NCBI GenBank assembly: GCA_964416195.1
Contig: CAYQDB010000031.1
Span: forward strand, 1-22,720
DNA length: 22,720 bases
Direction: 5' to 3'
Source: CAYQDB01 sp964416195
Lineage (GTDB): Bacteria > Zixibacteria > MSB-5A5 > GN15 > FEB-12
Shown here: positions 8,540 to 15,460 of the stretch, piece by piece
Position numbering within the stretch: the stretch's first letter is position 1
How the letters are laid out: every line of letters begins with the position of its first letter
Made by a program: the position numbers and the translations under genes
The notes under the pieces: model-generated
The model's database searches: none
What the model was told of the DNA's origin: nothing
Seen by the model: only the letters and a program-made list of their open reading frames with translations

Positions 8540-9088
8540 ATGTGCAGTGATGCGGCACTGGTGATGGATATCAAAGCAGGCAACAAGAAGGCTTTTGGGA
8601 AACTGGTAGAGCGGCATAAGAAGCTGGCCTACCGAATGGCCCTGGGGCTGGTGGGCAACAAAGATGATGCCTACGATATTTCCCAGGAGGCATTTATGAG
8701 AGTATACCGATCGGCAAAAACCTATGACGAAGCCCAGCCGTTTCTACCCTGGTTCTATACTATCATTGCCAATCTGTGCCGCACTTGGCTGCAGCGGCGG
8801 GCGAAGCGGGAAAGCCGGATGGTCGGCATCGACGATGCATCTTTCCTTTTGATTACCGAGGGCACCCCTGAATCAAGACTGATCGCCAAGGAGACAATTG
8901 CCAGACTCCGCGAGGCGCTGATGCAGCTTCCCTTCGCCGATAGGGAAATCATCACCCTGCAGCACTTCCGTGGGATGACGTATGACGAGATTGCGGTTTT
9001 GTTGAACATCCCCCGGGGAACCGTTATGTCCAGGCTCTATTACGCCCGCAAAAAGCTGGCGACCCTGATGAGGCGAAGCGATGGATAA
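8540..9088 (+). CDS. ECF-type RNA polymerase sigma factor
   Basis: A 182-residue sigma-70 family factor of the extracytoplasmic-function group, with only regions 2 and 4. Region 2 (about 20-86) contains DDAYDISQEAFMRVYRSA and the -10-recognition segment FLPWFYTIIANLCRTWLQRR. Region 4 (about 126-177) reads LPFADREIITLQHFRGMTYD and then a helix-turn-helix with IPRGTVMSRLYYARKKL. Such factors direct RNA polymerase to stress or envelope promoters when released from an anti-sigma factor. The ATG start has a strong AAGAAGGA site. The stop overlaps the next gene by 8 bases, and that gene encodes a membrane anti-sigma-like protein, supporting a sigma/anti-sigma pair. The signal sensed is unknown. Confidence 0.93.
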   Translation: MCSDAALVMDIKAGNKKAFGKLVERHKKLAYRMALGLVGNKDDAYDISQEAFMRVYRSAKTYDEAQPFLPWFYTIIANLCRTWLQRRAKRESRMVGIDDASFLLITEGTPESRLIAKETIARLREALMQLPFADREIITLQHFRGMTYDEIAVLLNIPRGTVMSRLYYARKKLATLMRRSDG

Positions 9089-9524
9089 AAATCTTCGAAA
9101 GCTGCTGGCCGGCTATGTTGACGGTGAGCTTACTGACGATGAGCGCGTGGCGTTCGAAAAAGAGCTGGAAAGCAGCGCAGAACTGAGAGCCGAGATGGAG
9201 GAGTTTCGAAAACTGAAGGAGGTGACGAGCATGGTGCGGTATGCGGACCTTCCCGATGAGGTCTGGGAAAGTTACTGGCAGTCGCTTTACAGGAAACTGG
9301 AGCGCGGTATCGGGTGGATTCTTCTGTCCATCGGCGCCATATTGCTTTTGGGTTTTGGGCTTTACCATGGACTTAGCGACCTATATATTGCCCCTGACGT
9401 TTCAATCTGGATAAAAATCAGCGTTACAGCCCTCGGAGGCGGCGTGATATTTTTGCTTGTCTCTTTTATCCGGGAGAGGCTCTTTGCCTACAGACGTGAC
9501 CGCTATCGAGAGGTAATGAAATGA
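9081..9524 (+). CDS. Membrane anti-sigma-factor-like protein lacking the zinc motif
   Basis: A 147-residue protein coupled to the sigma factor by an 8-base overlap. Residues 5-50 (LRKLLAGYVDGELTDDER and on) resemble the N-terminal sigma-binding helices of ZAS-type anti-sigma factors, which usually carry a His-x3-Cys-x2-Cys zinc site. Here there is no cysteine anywhere in the protein, so the zinc site is absent. Two hydrophobic segments (about 77-95 and 109-129) predict a hairpin in the inner membrane with little sensor domain outside, and a basic tail follows. By context it should hold the ECF sigma factor at the membrane; without cysteines, redox release by zinc loss is unlikely. The role is inferred from position and helix pattern. 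Confidence 0.72.
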   Translation: MDKNLRKLLAGYVDGELTDDERVAFEKELESSAELRAEMEEFRKLKEVTSMVRYADLPDEVWESYWQSLYRKLERGIGWILLSIGAILLLGFGLYHGLSDLYIAPDVSIWIKISVTALGGGVIFLLVSFIRERLFAYRRDRYREVMK

Positions 9525-9841
9525 TAGTCACCACTAATCTTGAGATTGCCGGCAAGCAGATTGTCAGGACAGTCGGGCTGGTCAAGGGAAACACGATCCG
9601 CGCGCGCCATCTCGGAAGGGACATTGCTGCTCTCTTTCGCAACATCGTCGGTGGTGAGGTGAAAGAGTACACCAAGTTGATCGCCGAGGCGCGCGAGCAG
9701 GCCATCGATAGGATGGTCGATGACGCCAAGGCCAAAGGAGCCAACGCAGTTGTCATGGTGCGCTTTACCACTTCCGAGATCATGAAGGGCGCGGCGGAGC
9801 TTCTGGCCTACGGCACGGCAGTGGTGGTGGAAGACGCATAA
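9521..9841 (+). CDS. YbjQ/UPF0145 family protein
   Basis: A 106-residue protein of the YbjQ (UPF0145, putative heavy-metal-binding) family. Diagnostic features are the start MIVTTNLEIAGKQIVRTVGL, the segment RDIAALFRNIVGGEVKEYTK, the helix AREQAIDRMVDDAKAKGANA and the strand VVMVRFTTSEI with a terminal AYGTAVVVE. The family forms small oligomeric rings; its biochemical function is not established. The ATG overlaps the end of the anti-sigma-like gene in an ATGA junction, so it is translationally coupled as the third gene of the sigma operon. That position suggests a part in the same stress response, which is inference. Confidence 0.88.
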   Translation: MIVTTNLEIAGKQIVRTVGLVKGNTIRARHLGRDIAALFRNIVGGEVKEYTKLIAEAREQAIDRMVDDAKAKGANAVVMVRFTTSEIMKGAAELLAYGTAVVVEDA

Positions 9842-9972
9842 CCAGCAATCGTAAAGCAGAACCCTGCCAAAGGTTGTCCTGACGGAAGAAACTTCGCAGA
9901 AGAATACTTTTTTCTATAAACGTTCCGCGTGTCTTCCTCGTCTGACTGTTGAGAGATTAAAACAGGTTGTCG

Positions 9973-10002
9973 TTGCAAAACTTATATGGTCTATTATATT
10001 AT
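9973..10002 (+). promoter_or_regulatory. Candidate promoter of the serpin gene
   Basis: TTGCAA (9973-9978) and TATTAT (9997-10002) are 18 bases apart in an AT-rich stretch, with an inferred leader of about 60 bases. A second option is TTGCTG (10018-10023) with TATAAC (10042-10047), also 18 bases apart. Either would give a serpin transcript separate from the sigma operon. Confidence 0.38.
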
Positions 10003-10067
10003 GTGAGAGAGGATTTCTTGCTGCTGTACCGAAACAAAGATTATAACGTATAATAAGGGAGGTCCAT

Positions 10068-11312
10068 ATGCGTATGTTCGTTAGAGTTCTTCCGGTTGCA
10101 TTAGCTGGTCTGCTATGGCTACAGTGTTCGAAATCGACGGCGCCGGATTCCCCTCCTGAGCCGCATCGAACACCAGCCAACCTGACGGCGAACGAATTAA
10201 GCCTGATCGAATCGTCCAATCGCTTTGGTCTGAAGCTCTTCCGGGAAGTGGCAATGCGAGAAGATCCGGACAGTAATATCTTCATATCTCCCCTGTCGGT
10301 TTCGTACGCGCTCGGCATGACCTATAACGGAGCCGCCGGGGATACGCGTGATTCGATCGCTGCCACACTGGAGCTGGCCGGACTTTCAGTGGAGGAGATT
10401 AACCAGTCCTACAAGAGCATGACGGATCTTTTCATCAAGCTCGATCCTGAAGTAGTGTTTAAAATTGCCAATTCCATCTGGTACCGGTTGCATCTTCCTA
10501 TCAAACCCACGTTTGTTGAGCTAAACCAAACCTATTTTGACGCCCTGGTCCGCGAACTTGATTTTGACCAAGGCTGGGCCGCTGACACGATTAACAGCTG
10601 GATAGAAACGAACACGCAGGGTCGAATCGACCATGTGATCGATTCGCCGATTGACCCGTCAGTTCTCGTATACCTCATCAACGCCATCTACTTCAAGGCA
10701 GCCTGGGCAAACGCCTTTGACGCCGACTCGACGTACGATGCCAACTTTCACCTGCCCAACAGCGCCGAGACTCCCTGCCGAATGATGCCCAGACAAGACA
10801 CGCTACGTTACTTAGAAAATGATCTCTTCCAGGCAGTTAATTTACCGTATGGCAACGATGATTACAGTATGTCCCTTCTGCTTCCAAAGCCTACCGTCAC
10901 GATGGACCAGCTAATAGAAGCACTCAACCCCGAGAACTGGTCTGACTATGCTGTCAGCTTACGAACCGAATGGGTCACTCTCGGAGTGCCCAAGTTCAAG
11001 TTTGAGTACGAGACCGGTCTCAACAGTGCACTCAAGGCGATGGGAATGGCAGTCGCATTCGGCGGCAACGCCAATTTCAGCAACATGATGACCGGTGGCG
11101 GCTATATCGATACGGTTATACATAAGACCTTTGTCCAAGTCGATGAGGAAGGCACCGAAGCCGCCGCAGTCACCGTAATTGCCATTTGTGGGATGCCGTT
11201 GCCGCTGATTTTCGACCGACCGTTCTTGTTCATCATCCACGAAAATGTATCGGGGGTTATCCTGTTCATGGGCAAAGTAACCAACCCCATCTGGGACGAG
11301 TCGGCAGGATAG
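10068..11312 (+). CDS. Secreted or membrane-anchored serpin
   Basis: A 414-residue serpin, a suicide inhibitor that traps proteases by inserting its cleaved reactive loop. The serpin core covers about 40-407 (NIFISPLSVSYALGMTYNGA, then INAIYFKAAWANAF, and the signature FDRPFLFII). The hinge EEGTEAAAVT (360-369) has Gly and Thr at P15/P14 and three alanines after, as in inhibitory serpins. The loop to F382 is about two residues shorter than in alpha-1-antitrypsin, so P1 is C374 or M376. Residues 1-20 form a signal peptide ending LLWLQC; Cys20 could be lipidated, but Gln before it is not canonical. A Pro-rich linker follows. The ATG has an excellent GGGAGG site. It appears to be a single-gene unit, with no protease gene beside it. 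Confidence 0.94.
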   Translation: MRMFVRVLPVALAGLLWLQCSKSTAPDSPPEPHRTPANLTANELSLIESSNRFGLKLFREVAMREDPDSNIFISPLSVSYALGMTYNGAAGDTRDSIAATLELAGLSVEEINQSYKSMTDLFIKLDPEVVFKIANSIWYRLHLPIKPTFVELNQTYFDALVRELDFDQGWAADTINSWIETNTQGRIDHVIDSPIDPSVLVYLINAIYFKAAWANAFDADSTYDANFHLPNSAETPCRMMPRQDTLRYLENDLFQAVNLPYGNDDYSMSLLLPKPTVTMDQLIEALNPENWSDYAVSLRTEWVTLGVPKFKFEYETGLNSALKAMGMAVAFGGNANFSNMMTGGGYIDTVIHKTFVQVDEEGTEAAAVTVIAICGMPLPLIFDRPFLFIIHENVSGVILFMGKVTNPIWDESAG

Positions 11313-11362
11313 CTGCTTCGCTTTCTCTGAAGGTGTAGTCAGCAAGAGCAGAACCCGAAGGG

Positions 11363-11523
11363 GATTGTCCCAAAAGTTAACTCCGGTTACACTGGACATG
11401 GCACCAAATGAAGTCCCTGTTCGCTAACTCCGCGTAGCGGCGGGCCTTGTGTCCGCCGATGATAAGGTGGGAGACAAGCCCCCACCCTACGCGAGCCAGA
11501 ATAGTTGCTTTTTTGAGACAGCC
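11363..11523. mobile_element. MITE-like repeat, copy 1
   Basis: A 161-base non-coding element with near-matching terminal inverted repeats (TTGTCCCAAAAG at the left, CTTTT..TGAGACAGCC at the right). Its core CGCGTAG (11431-11437) and CTACGCG (11487-11493) enclose two hairpins, CGGCGG/CCGCCG (11438-11458) and GGTGGG/CCCACC (11466-11486), so it can fold as a Y. A clear homologue lies at 22044-22201. It has no transposase frame, so movement would depend on an enzyme encoded elsewhere. Confidence 0.7.
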
Positions 11524-11585
11524 TCAAAGCCGTTCTGCTGACCCAAAATCGCAGATGCACAGGGAGGTTGTGTCATAAATCCAGA

Positions 11586-11690
11586 GTCATCGCGAACGAC
11601 CGGAGGGAGTGTGGCGATCTCAATTGTGTAGCTGTTTGCCCTGCATGAGATTGCCGCGTCGTCCGGCCAAGGCGGACTCCTCGCAATGAC
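11586..11690. repeat. Palindromic interspersed repeat of a second type
   Basis: The element is bounded by GTCATCGCGA (11586-11595) and TCGCAATGAC (11681-11690), which are inverted with one mismatch. An inner inverted pair, GGCGATCTCA and TGAGATTGCC, lies nearer the centre. It resembles the widespread 'GTCATTGCGAGGAG...GGCAATCTC' repeats in environmental genomes. Only one copy is in this window, so its dispersed nature is inferred from that resemblance. Apart from this and the MITE-like copy, 11313-11794 shows no gene. Confidence 0.5.
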
Positions 11691-11794
11691 GATTTCCGGT
11701 GCTCATGCGGTCAAGAATCATACTTTTGTCACATCATCGCAGAGGTTCTGCCCTATAGAATTGACACGGCTAATCCCTGCAGGATTTCTTTCTA

Positions 11795-12145
11795 TCAATG
11801 AAAGTCAGGCTCGTCGCACGGATTGGTGTCAGTGGTAAGCTCACCGTTTAAGTAAGCCGACACAATCTCCTCGGGCTTCCTGTTTGGTGCCCCAATGACA
11901 ACTTCGATGCCACTTTGTTGGAACATTCCAATGGCCCGTCCGCCCATCCCGCCGGCAATGATAGTGGTGCATCCCATCTGGCTCAACCATGTCGGCAGTA
12001 CACCGGGTTCATGAGCTGGTGGTGTCAACATCTCGGACTTGGTGATCTTTTTGCTCTCAGGGTCGGCCTCGACTATGGTGAATTGATCGCAACGGCCAAA
12101 ATGGGCGGATAAGACTCCGCCTACGACTGGGATAGCGATTTTCAT
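11795..12145 (-). CDS. NifX/NafY-like dinitrogenase FeMo-cofactor-type binding protein
   Basis: A 116-residue single-domain protein of the dinitrogenase iron-molybdenum cofactor family (NifX, NifB C-terminal and NafY types). It opens MKIAIPVVGGVLSAHFGRCD, with the phosphate/cofactor loop HFGRCD, then has TTIIAGGMGGRAIGMFQQSG and ends with an acidic CDEPDFH tail. In nitrogen fixers this fold carries Fe-S or FeMo cofactor intermediates; stand-alone copies beside MinD-type ATPases are common in anaerobes and of unknown function. The ATG overlaps the stop of the upstream MinD-type gene by 4 bases, so the two are coupled, and it is the last gene of the operon. Nothing here shows nitrogenase genes, so nitrogen fixation should not be assumed. 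Confidence 0.88.
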   Translation of the reverse strand: MKIAIPVVGGVLSAHFGRCDQFTIVEADPESKKITKSEMLTPPAHEPGVLPTWLSQMGCTTIIAGGMGGRAIGMFQQSGIEVVIGAPNRKPEEIVSAYLNGELTTDTNPCDEPDFH

Positions 12146-13065
12146 GTTTCGAACTCCATCTTGTTACTTTGAACTGTCTGTAATGCGTTCTGAAGATTAT
12201 TCCACAATACCTTGACCTGCGCTGAGACACCGTTGTGGGTATACTCGACGAAGGTGGTACCGGCTACCTGGGCTTTGGTGACTACAGGATCGTAGGCGAT
12301 TTTGCCTAACATCACGATTTTCTTGTCTTGGGCGAAGGTCTCTATGCGGGCGGTCAATTCGGGGTTAATGTCATACTTGTTGATGCAGAGACCAGCCGGT
12401 ATTCCGAAATGCCTGGCTAGCTCCCAAAGCCGCTCCATGTCATGAAAGGCTGACAGGGAGGGTTCGGTAACGATCAGGATGAACCCCGCCCCGGTGATAG
12501 AAGCAATGACCGGGCAGCCGATGCCTGGAGGACCGTCTACTATGATCAGGTCGAGCTGTTTTTCGACAGCCAGGGACTTCGCCTCTTTGCGTAACAGGGA
12601 AACCAGCTTGCCGGAATTGGATTGCGCAATTCCAAGACGGGCATGCACCAACGGGCCATAGCTTGTCTCGGACAAGAACCACTCGCCGCTGACAGTCTCT
12701 TTGAAATCGATAGCCTCCTCAGGGCAGAAACGCGGACAGATGCCGCATCCGTCGCAGGCTAATTCGTCTATCCAGTACCTTTCTCCATTGGGGCTGTCGC
12801 TGTCAGGTTCGTGCTTTATGGCATCGAAGCGACAGTAGTCCAGGCAGAGTCCACATGCCGTACACTTCTCCTGCACGATCGAGGCCCGACTGCTGGCTAT
12901 GAACTCGGTCGATTCTCTTATCTTATGCTGGAGGATTAGATGAAGATCGGCGGCATCGACATCACAATCGACGAGCACCTTCTCCTGAGACAGCACCGCC
13001 AGCGATCCCGCCAGACTCGTTTTGCCGGTGCCGCCTTTACCGCTTACTATCACGAGTTCCGTCAT
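12142..13065 (-). CDS. MinD/Mrp-type ATPase with inserted 2[4Fe-4S] ferredoxin domain (second copy)
   Basis: A 307-residue P-loop ATPase of the MinD/ParA (SIMIBI) class. The deviant Walker A GKGGTGKTS is at 9-17 and the switch segment DGPPGIGCPV at 177-186. A ferredoxin module is inserted with C68, C71, C74 and C78 then C104, C107, C110 and C114, enough for two [4Fe-4S] clusters. Such proteins resemble Mrp/NBP35 carriers, which use ATP to load or hand over Fe-S clusters, and the clusters may tie ATP hydrolysis to electron transfer. Its ATG lies inside the end of the paralogous gene upstream (29-base overlap), and its own stop overlaps the NifX-like gene by 4 bases. It may pair with the upstream paralogue; the substrate is unknown. 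Confidence 0.88.
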   Translation of the reverse strand: MTELVIVSGKGGTGKTSLAGSLAVLSQEKVLVDCDVDAADLHLILQHKIRESTEFIASSRASIVQEKCTACGLCLDYCRFDAIKHEPDSDSPNGERYWIDELACDGCGICPRFCPEEAIDFKETVSGEWFLSETSYGPLVHARLGIAQSNSGKLVSLLRKEAKSLAVEKQLDLIIVDGPPGIGCPVIASITGAGFILIVTEPSLSAFHDMERLWELARHFGIPAGLCINKYDINPELTARIETFAQDKKIVMLGKIAYDPVVTKAQVAGTTFVEYTHNGVSAQVKVLWNNLQNALQTVQSNKMEFET

Positions 13066-13909
13066 GGTTGACCTTGCTGATTATGGTTTCGTAAAGTTCA
13101 TAGAGGTTTCCCAGGAGACCCGAATTGACGAGGGAAACCAGTTCCCCCTTCGAATAGGCTTCCGCTATTTTTCGGTTAAATAGAATCTTCATCAGGATGT
13201 TGATATCCTCAGCTTGACAGTATTCTTCGACTCCCTTGTCGCCAATGTCGGAGCGGTTGATCACAACGCCGAATGGAATATGCATCTTACGCACCATCCC
13301 CACGGCCAGCTTAAGATCATTCAAGCCAAACGGCGTCGGCTCGGTCACCAGGATCACGAAATCAGTGCCGTTAATCGCTTCAATGACGGGACAGGAGGTG
13401 CCGGGCGGAGCGTCGATGACGACCACTTCGGACTCCGGCACAGCTTTCTTCAGGGCCTTGGTTACTGGAGGCGAGAGAGCTTCGCCGATGTTGAGGCGAC
13501 CCTCATAAAACGTAAGCCCATCCCCGTCTCCGCTGCTTATGACACCGATTGTTCTGGGAATCTCGTAAATGGCCTTCTCGGGACAGATCCAGTAACACCC
13601 ACCACAGCTATGGCAGAGGGACGGAAAGACCATCACTTTGTCCTTGAGAACGGCAATAGCGTTGTACTCGCAGGCCTTGGCGCACTCGCCGCAGAAGGTG
13701 CATTTCTCAAGGTCTACATTGGGTATCAGGACAGGCACCGGCTCCTTCTTCTTTATCTCCGGCTTGAGGAACAGGTGGCCATTTGGCTCCTCAACGTCAC
13801 AGTCGACGTAGGTAACGTCCTTGCCTCTCTGCGCAAGGGTGATGGCCAGATTAGTGGCTATGGTCGTCTTGCCGGTGCCCCCTTTCCCGCTGGCGATTGA
13901 TATTTTCAA
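13037..13909 (-). CDS. MinD/Mrp-type ATPase with inserted 2[4Fe-4S] ferredoxin domain (first copy)
   Basis: A 290-residue paralogue of the next gene. The deviant Walker A GKGGTGKTT is at 8-16 and DAPPGTSCPV at 166-175. Two ferredoxin motifs are inserted, with C70, C73, C76 and C80 then C99, C102, C105 and C109. The start is TTG, chosen because the residues after it (MKISIASGKGG) match the family start and GGAG lies 9 bases upstream. It begins 19 bases after the zinc-ribbon-like small gene and ends inside the second ATPase gene. Tandem pairs of this type are common in anaerobes beside NifX-like proteins and probably act as a heterodimeric ATPase for Fe-S or metal cofactor handling; this is family-level inference without a proven reaction. 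Confidence 0.88.
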   Translation of the reverse strand: MKISIASGKGGTGKTTIATNLAITLAQRGKDVTYVDCDVEEPNGHLFLKPEIKKKEPVPVLIPNVDLEKCTFCGECAKACEYNAIAVLKDKVMVFPSLCHSCGGCYWICPEKAIYEIPRTIGVISSGDGDGLTFYEGRLNIGEALSPPVTKALKKAVPESEVVVIDAPPGTSCPVIEAINGTDFVILVTEPTPFGLNDLKLAVGMVRKMHIPFGVVINRSDIGDKGVEEYCQAEDINILMKILFNRKIAEAYSKGELVSLVNSGLLGNLYELYETIISKVNHDGTRDSKR

Positions 13910-13928
13910 AGCAAGGTTCTCCAGTTTC

Positions 13929-14192
13929 TTACTGCCTTGTCATCTTCTGGCCACACTTTGGGCAGTTTTGTTCAATGCAAGGTACACCTTGCTGATGTGG
14001 AGCGGTCGTACCGCAATTGGGACAGATGCACTCGCCGCTGGGACCAAGGGCGCGGCCGCCGCGCCCCATGCCACGTCCACCCCCACGACCCATGCCTCGT
14101 CCGCCACCCTGGCCTTGTCCGCCTCCGCCTTGACCACGGCCACCGCCTTGTCCTGAACCACGTCCGCCTGATGTACCCTTCGGTGACATCAT
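13929..14192 (-). CDS. Small Gly-rich protein with a C-terminal zinc-ribbon-like or Fe-S Cys motif
   Basis: An 87-residue protein in two parts. Residues 6-50 are almost only Gly, Arg, Gln and Met (GRGMGRGG units). Residues 53-87 carry six cysteines: C55, C57 and C60, then C72, C77 and C80, in CICPNCGTTAPHQQG and CPKCG contexts. This fits a zinc ribbon or a small metal site. Similar short proteins occur beside MinD-type ATPases in anaerobes, with no known function. The start is ATG at 14192, or the ATG directly after it, with AAAGGA upstream. An upstream GTG at 14264 would add 24 Lys-rich residues but has no ribosome site. The gene ends 19 bases before the first ATPase. Confidence 0.8.
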   Translation of the reverse strand: MMSPKGTSGGRGSGQGGGRGQGGGGQGQGGGRGMGRGGGRGMGRGGRALGPSGECICPNCGTTAPHQQGVPCIEQNCPKCGQKMTRQ

Positions 14193-14355
14193 ATTCCTTT
14201 TGTCCTTTCTTTTTTGTGTTCCTTTAGTTTTTACCGTTTCTTTCTTAAATTCATCAGCACGCACTTCGATATCAAGAACATTTTTGAAGTCCCGAACTTG
14301 TTCTTTCTAGTGCATGAATTCCTTCCAGAGATCCAGCTTGACTGCCAGACTCTCC
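14193..14355 (-). other. Coding-like stretch interrupted by an amber codon
   Basis: Directly after the ferredoxin stop there is a good AAGGAG ribosome site but no ATG, GTG or TTG start in range. One minus-strand frame reads SLAVKLDLWKEFMH, then TAG (about 14308-14310), then KEQVRDFKNVLDIEVRADEF and on in frame into the Gly-rich gene. The amphipathic, charged composition looks protein-like. It may be a decayed small gene, a decayed N-terminal part of the next gene, or chance. Confidence 0.3.
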
Positions 14356-14988
14356 TTATGACGCCGCCACCTCTTTCAACTCAACAAGCGAGATGGCCTT
14401 GCTCGGGCACTCGTCTACGCATGAACCACAACCAGTACACCTTAGGGGATCGATCACCGCTATGTCGTTTATAGTGATTGCTCCCTCTGGACATACACTG
14501 TCGCAGATTCCACAACTCACACATTCTTCTTCGTCTACGATTGCAGTTGTTCTTCCGCCTCTCGTGTCATCCGAAGTTTTCCTGCGCGCCTCTATATCTA
14601 CGACATCGGCGGGCGCAGGCGCTTCTTCCCCTTGTAATTCGGAGATGCGTGCATTGATAGTCTGGAACTGAGCCAGTATTGTATCAGCCTGGGCTCTGAG
14701 CATTTCGATTTCCTGGTCCGGGCTCTCTGGCCTTAGTCCTTCCGGGCCAGGGCGTTCAGGGTTTGGTTGGAAGTGTGGTAACTCGGCCGGACTTGGAGAT
14801 GCCTCCATGCCCATGCCTCGTCCCATACCTTGCCTCATGCCACGGTTGCCGCCACGACCCCGGCCCATACCTTGACCCATACCTCGTCCGCCGCCCTGTC
14901 CTATACCAAGTCCACCACCTCGCCCGCGGCCACCACCTCCACCTTGTCCGCGGCCACCTCCGCTGCCGAATCCTCCTCCGGGTGACAC
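14356..14988 (-). CDS. Two-cluster ferredoxin with a Gly/Arg/Met-rich head
   Basis: A 210-residue protein in three zones. Residues 3-60 are low complexity (GGGRG, GMGQGMGRG). Residues about 90-120 form a helix likely to coil (IEMLRAQADTILAQFQTINA). Residues 150-203 are a bacterial 2[4Fe-4S] ferredoxin with C156, C159, C162 and C166, then C184, C187, C190 and C194. The ferredoxin probably passes electrons or clusters to the MinD-type ATPases encoded downstream. The start is GTG with a near-perfect AGGAGG site that overlaps the stop of the DUF5320 gene, so the two are coupled. The Gly-rich head resembles those in three neighbouring proteins. The redox partner is unknown. Confidence 0.85.
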   Translation of the reverse strand: MSPGGGFGSGGGRGQGGGGGRGRGGGLGIGQGGGRGMGQGMGRGRGGNRGMRQGMGRGMGMEASPSPAELPHFQPNPERPGPEGLRPESPDQEIEMLRAQADTILAQFQTINARISELQGEEAPAPADVVDIEARRKTSDDTRGGRTTAIVDEEECVSCGICDSVCPEGAITINDIAVIDPLRCTGCGSCVDECPSKAISLVELKEVAAS

Positions 14989-14999
14989 AATGCTACCTC

Positions 15000-15422
15000 C
15001 TACTTCTCCGGTTTCTTTTCTGCTTTTTTCTGAAGTTCCTCGACGCGTTTGTTGATGTCATCGAGCGCTTCCGTGAAGTACCGAGCCTGCTCTTTCAGAT
15101 ACGCGAGCTCCTCAGTTTGAGCTGTTCTTGAATTCGTAGCTGTCCTGGGAGCAGCCTGGAATCCTTCAGGATAAGGATATGGATAGGCATATCCGGGAGC
15201 CCACCCGGGTAGTCCGGTCGCGTGGTACCCGTAGCCCCAGCCGCGTCCGAAGCCCATGCCGCGTCCACGGCCAAAACCACCCCCCCAGCCCCGGCCCCGT
15301 CCAAAGCCGCGACCGTAAGCGGGATTCATATACCCGGGCACATCATAGCCGGCGCAGAAACCGGCGCCACGACCTGTCATCGGTCCGGCGCCCCATGGTC
15401 CAGTCCTGTCTCCACCTGGCAT
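15000..15422 (-). CDS. DUF5320-family protein
   Basis: A 140-residue protein. The start MPGGDRTGPWGAGPMTGRGA followed by GFCAGYDVPGYMNP is the hallmark of the DUF5320 family. Residues about 35-60 are Gly/Arg-rich (GRGFGRGRGWGGGFGRGRG), residues 65-95 are Tyr/Pro/Ala-rich, and the last 45 residues (LAYLKEQARYFTEALDDINK and on) form a probable coiled coil ending in Lys/Glu. The family usually sits beside NifX-like and MinD-type genes in anaerobes, and no function is known. The ATG start has AAAGGAG 9 bases upstream; a longer in-frame version to 15452 would place this ribosome site inside the gene and lacks the family start. The shared coiled-coil end suggests it may bind the adjacent ferredoxin. 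Confidence 0.85.
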   Translation of the reverse strand: MPGGDRTGPWGAGPMTGRGAGFCAGYDVPGYMNPAYGRGFGRGRGWGGGFGRGRGMGFGRGWGYGYHATGLPGWAPGYAYPYPYPEGFQAAPRTATNSRTAQTEELAYLKEQARYFTEALDDINKRVEELQKKAEKKPEK

Positions 15423-15460
15423 TTTTTGTTCTCCTTTCTTTTGTAATTCCAACTAATTGC

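Noticed and set aside
8293..8586. Minus-strand 97-codon frame before the sigma factor
   Set aside because: It overlaps the sigma-factor start on the opposite strand and has no ribosome site or recognisable motif.
9856..9880. AGCAGAACCC...TTGTCC likeness between 9856 and 11348
   Set aside because: The match is short and gapped, and neither copy shows inverted ends, so chance cannot be excluded.
11795..13909. NifX-like and MinD/NifH-like genes as a nitrogen-fixation locus
   Set aside because: No nifHDK, nifB, nifE or nifN is present; the ATPases are MinD/Mrp type with inserted ferredoxin motifs rather than NifH.
14193..14264. GTG at 14264 as start of the Gly-rich Cys protein
   Set aside because: No ribosome site precedes it, while the ATG pair at 14192/14189 follows AAAGGA.
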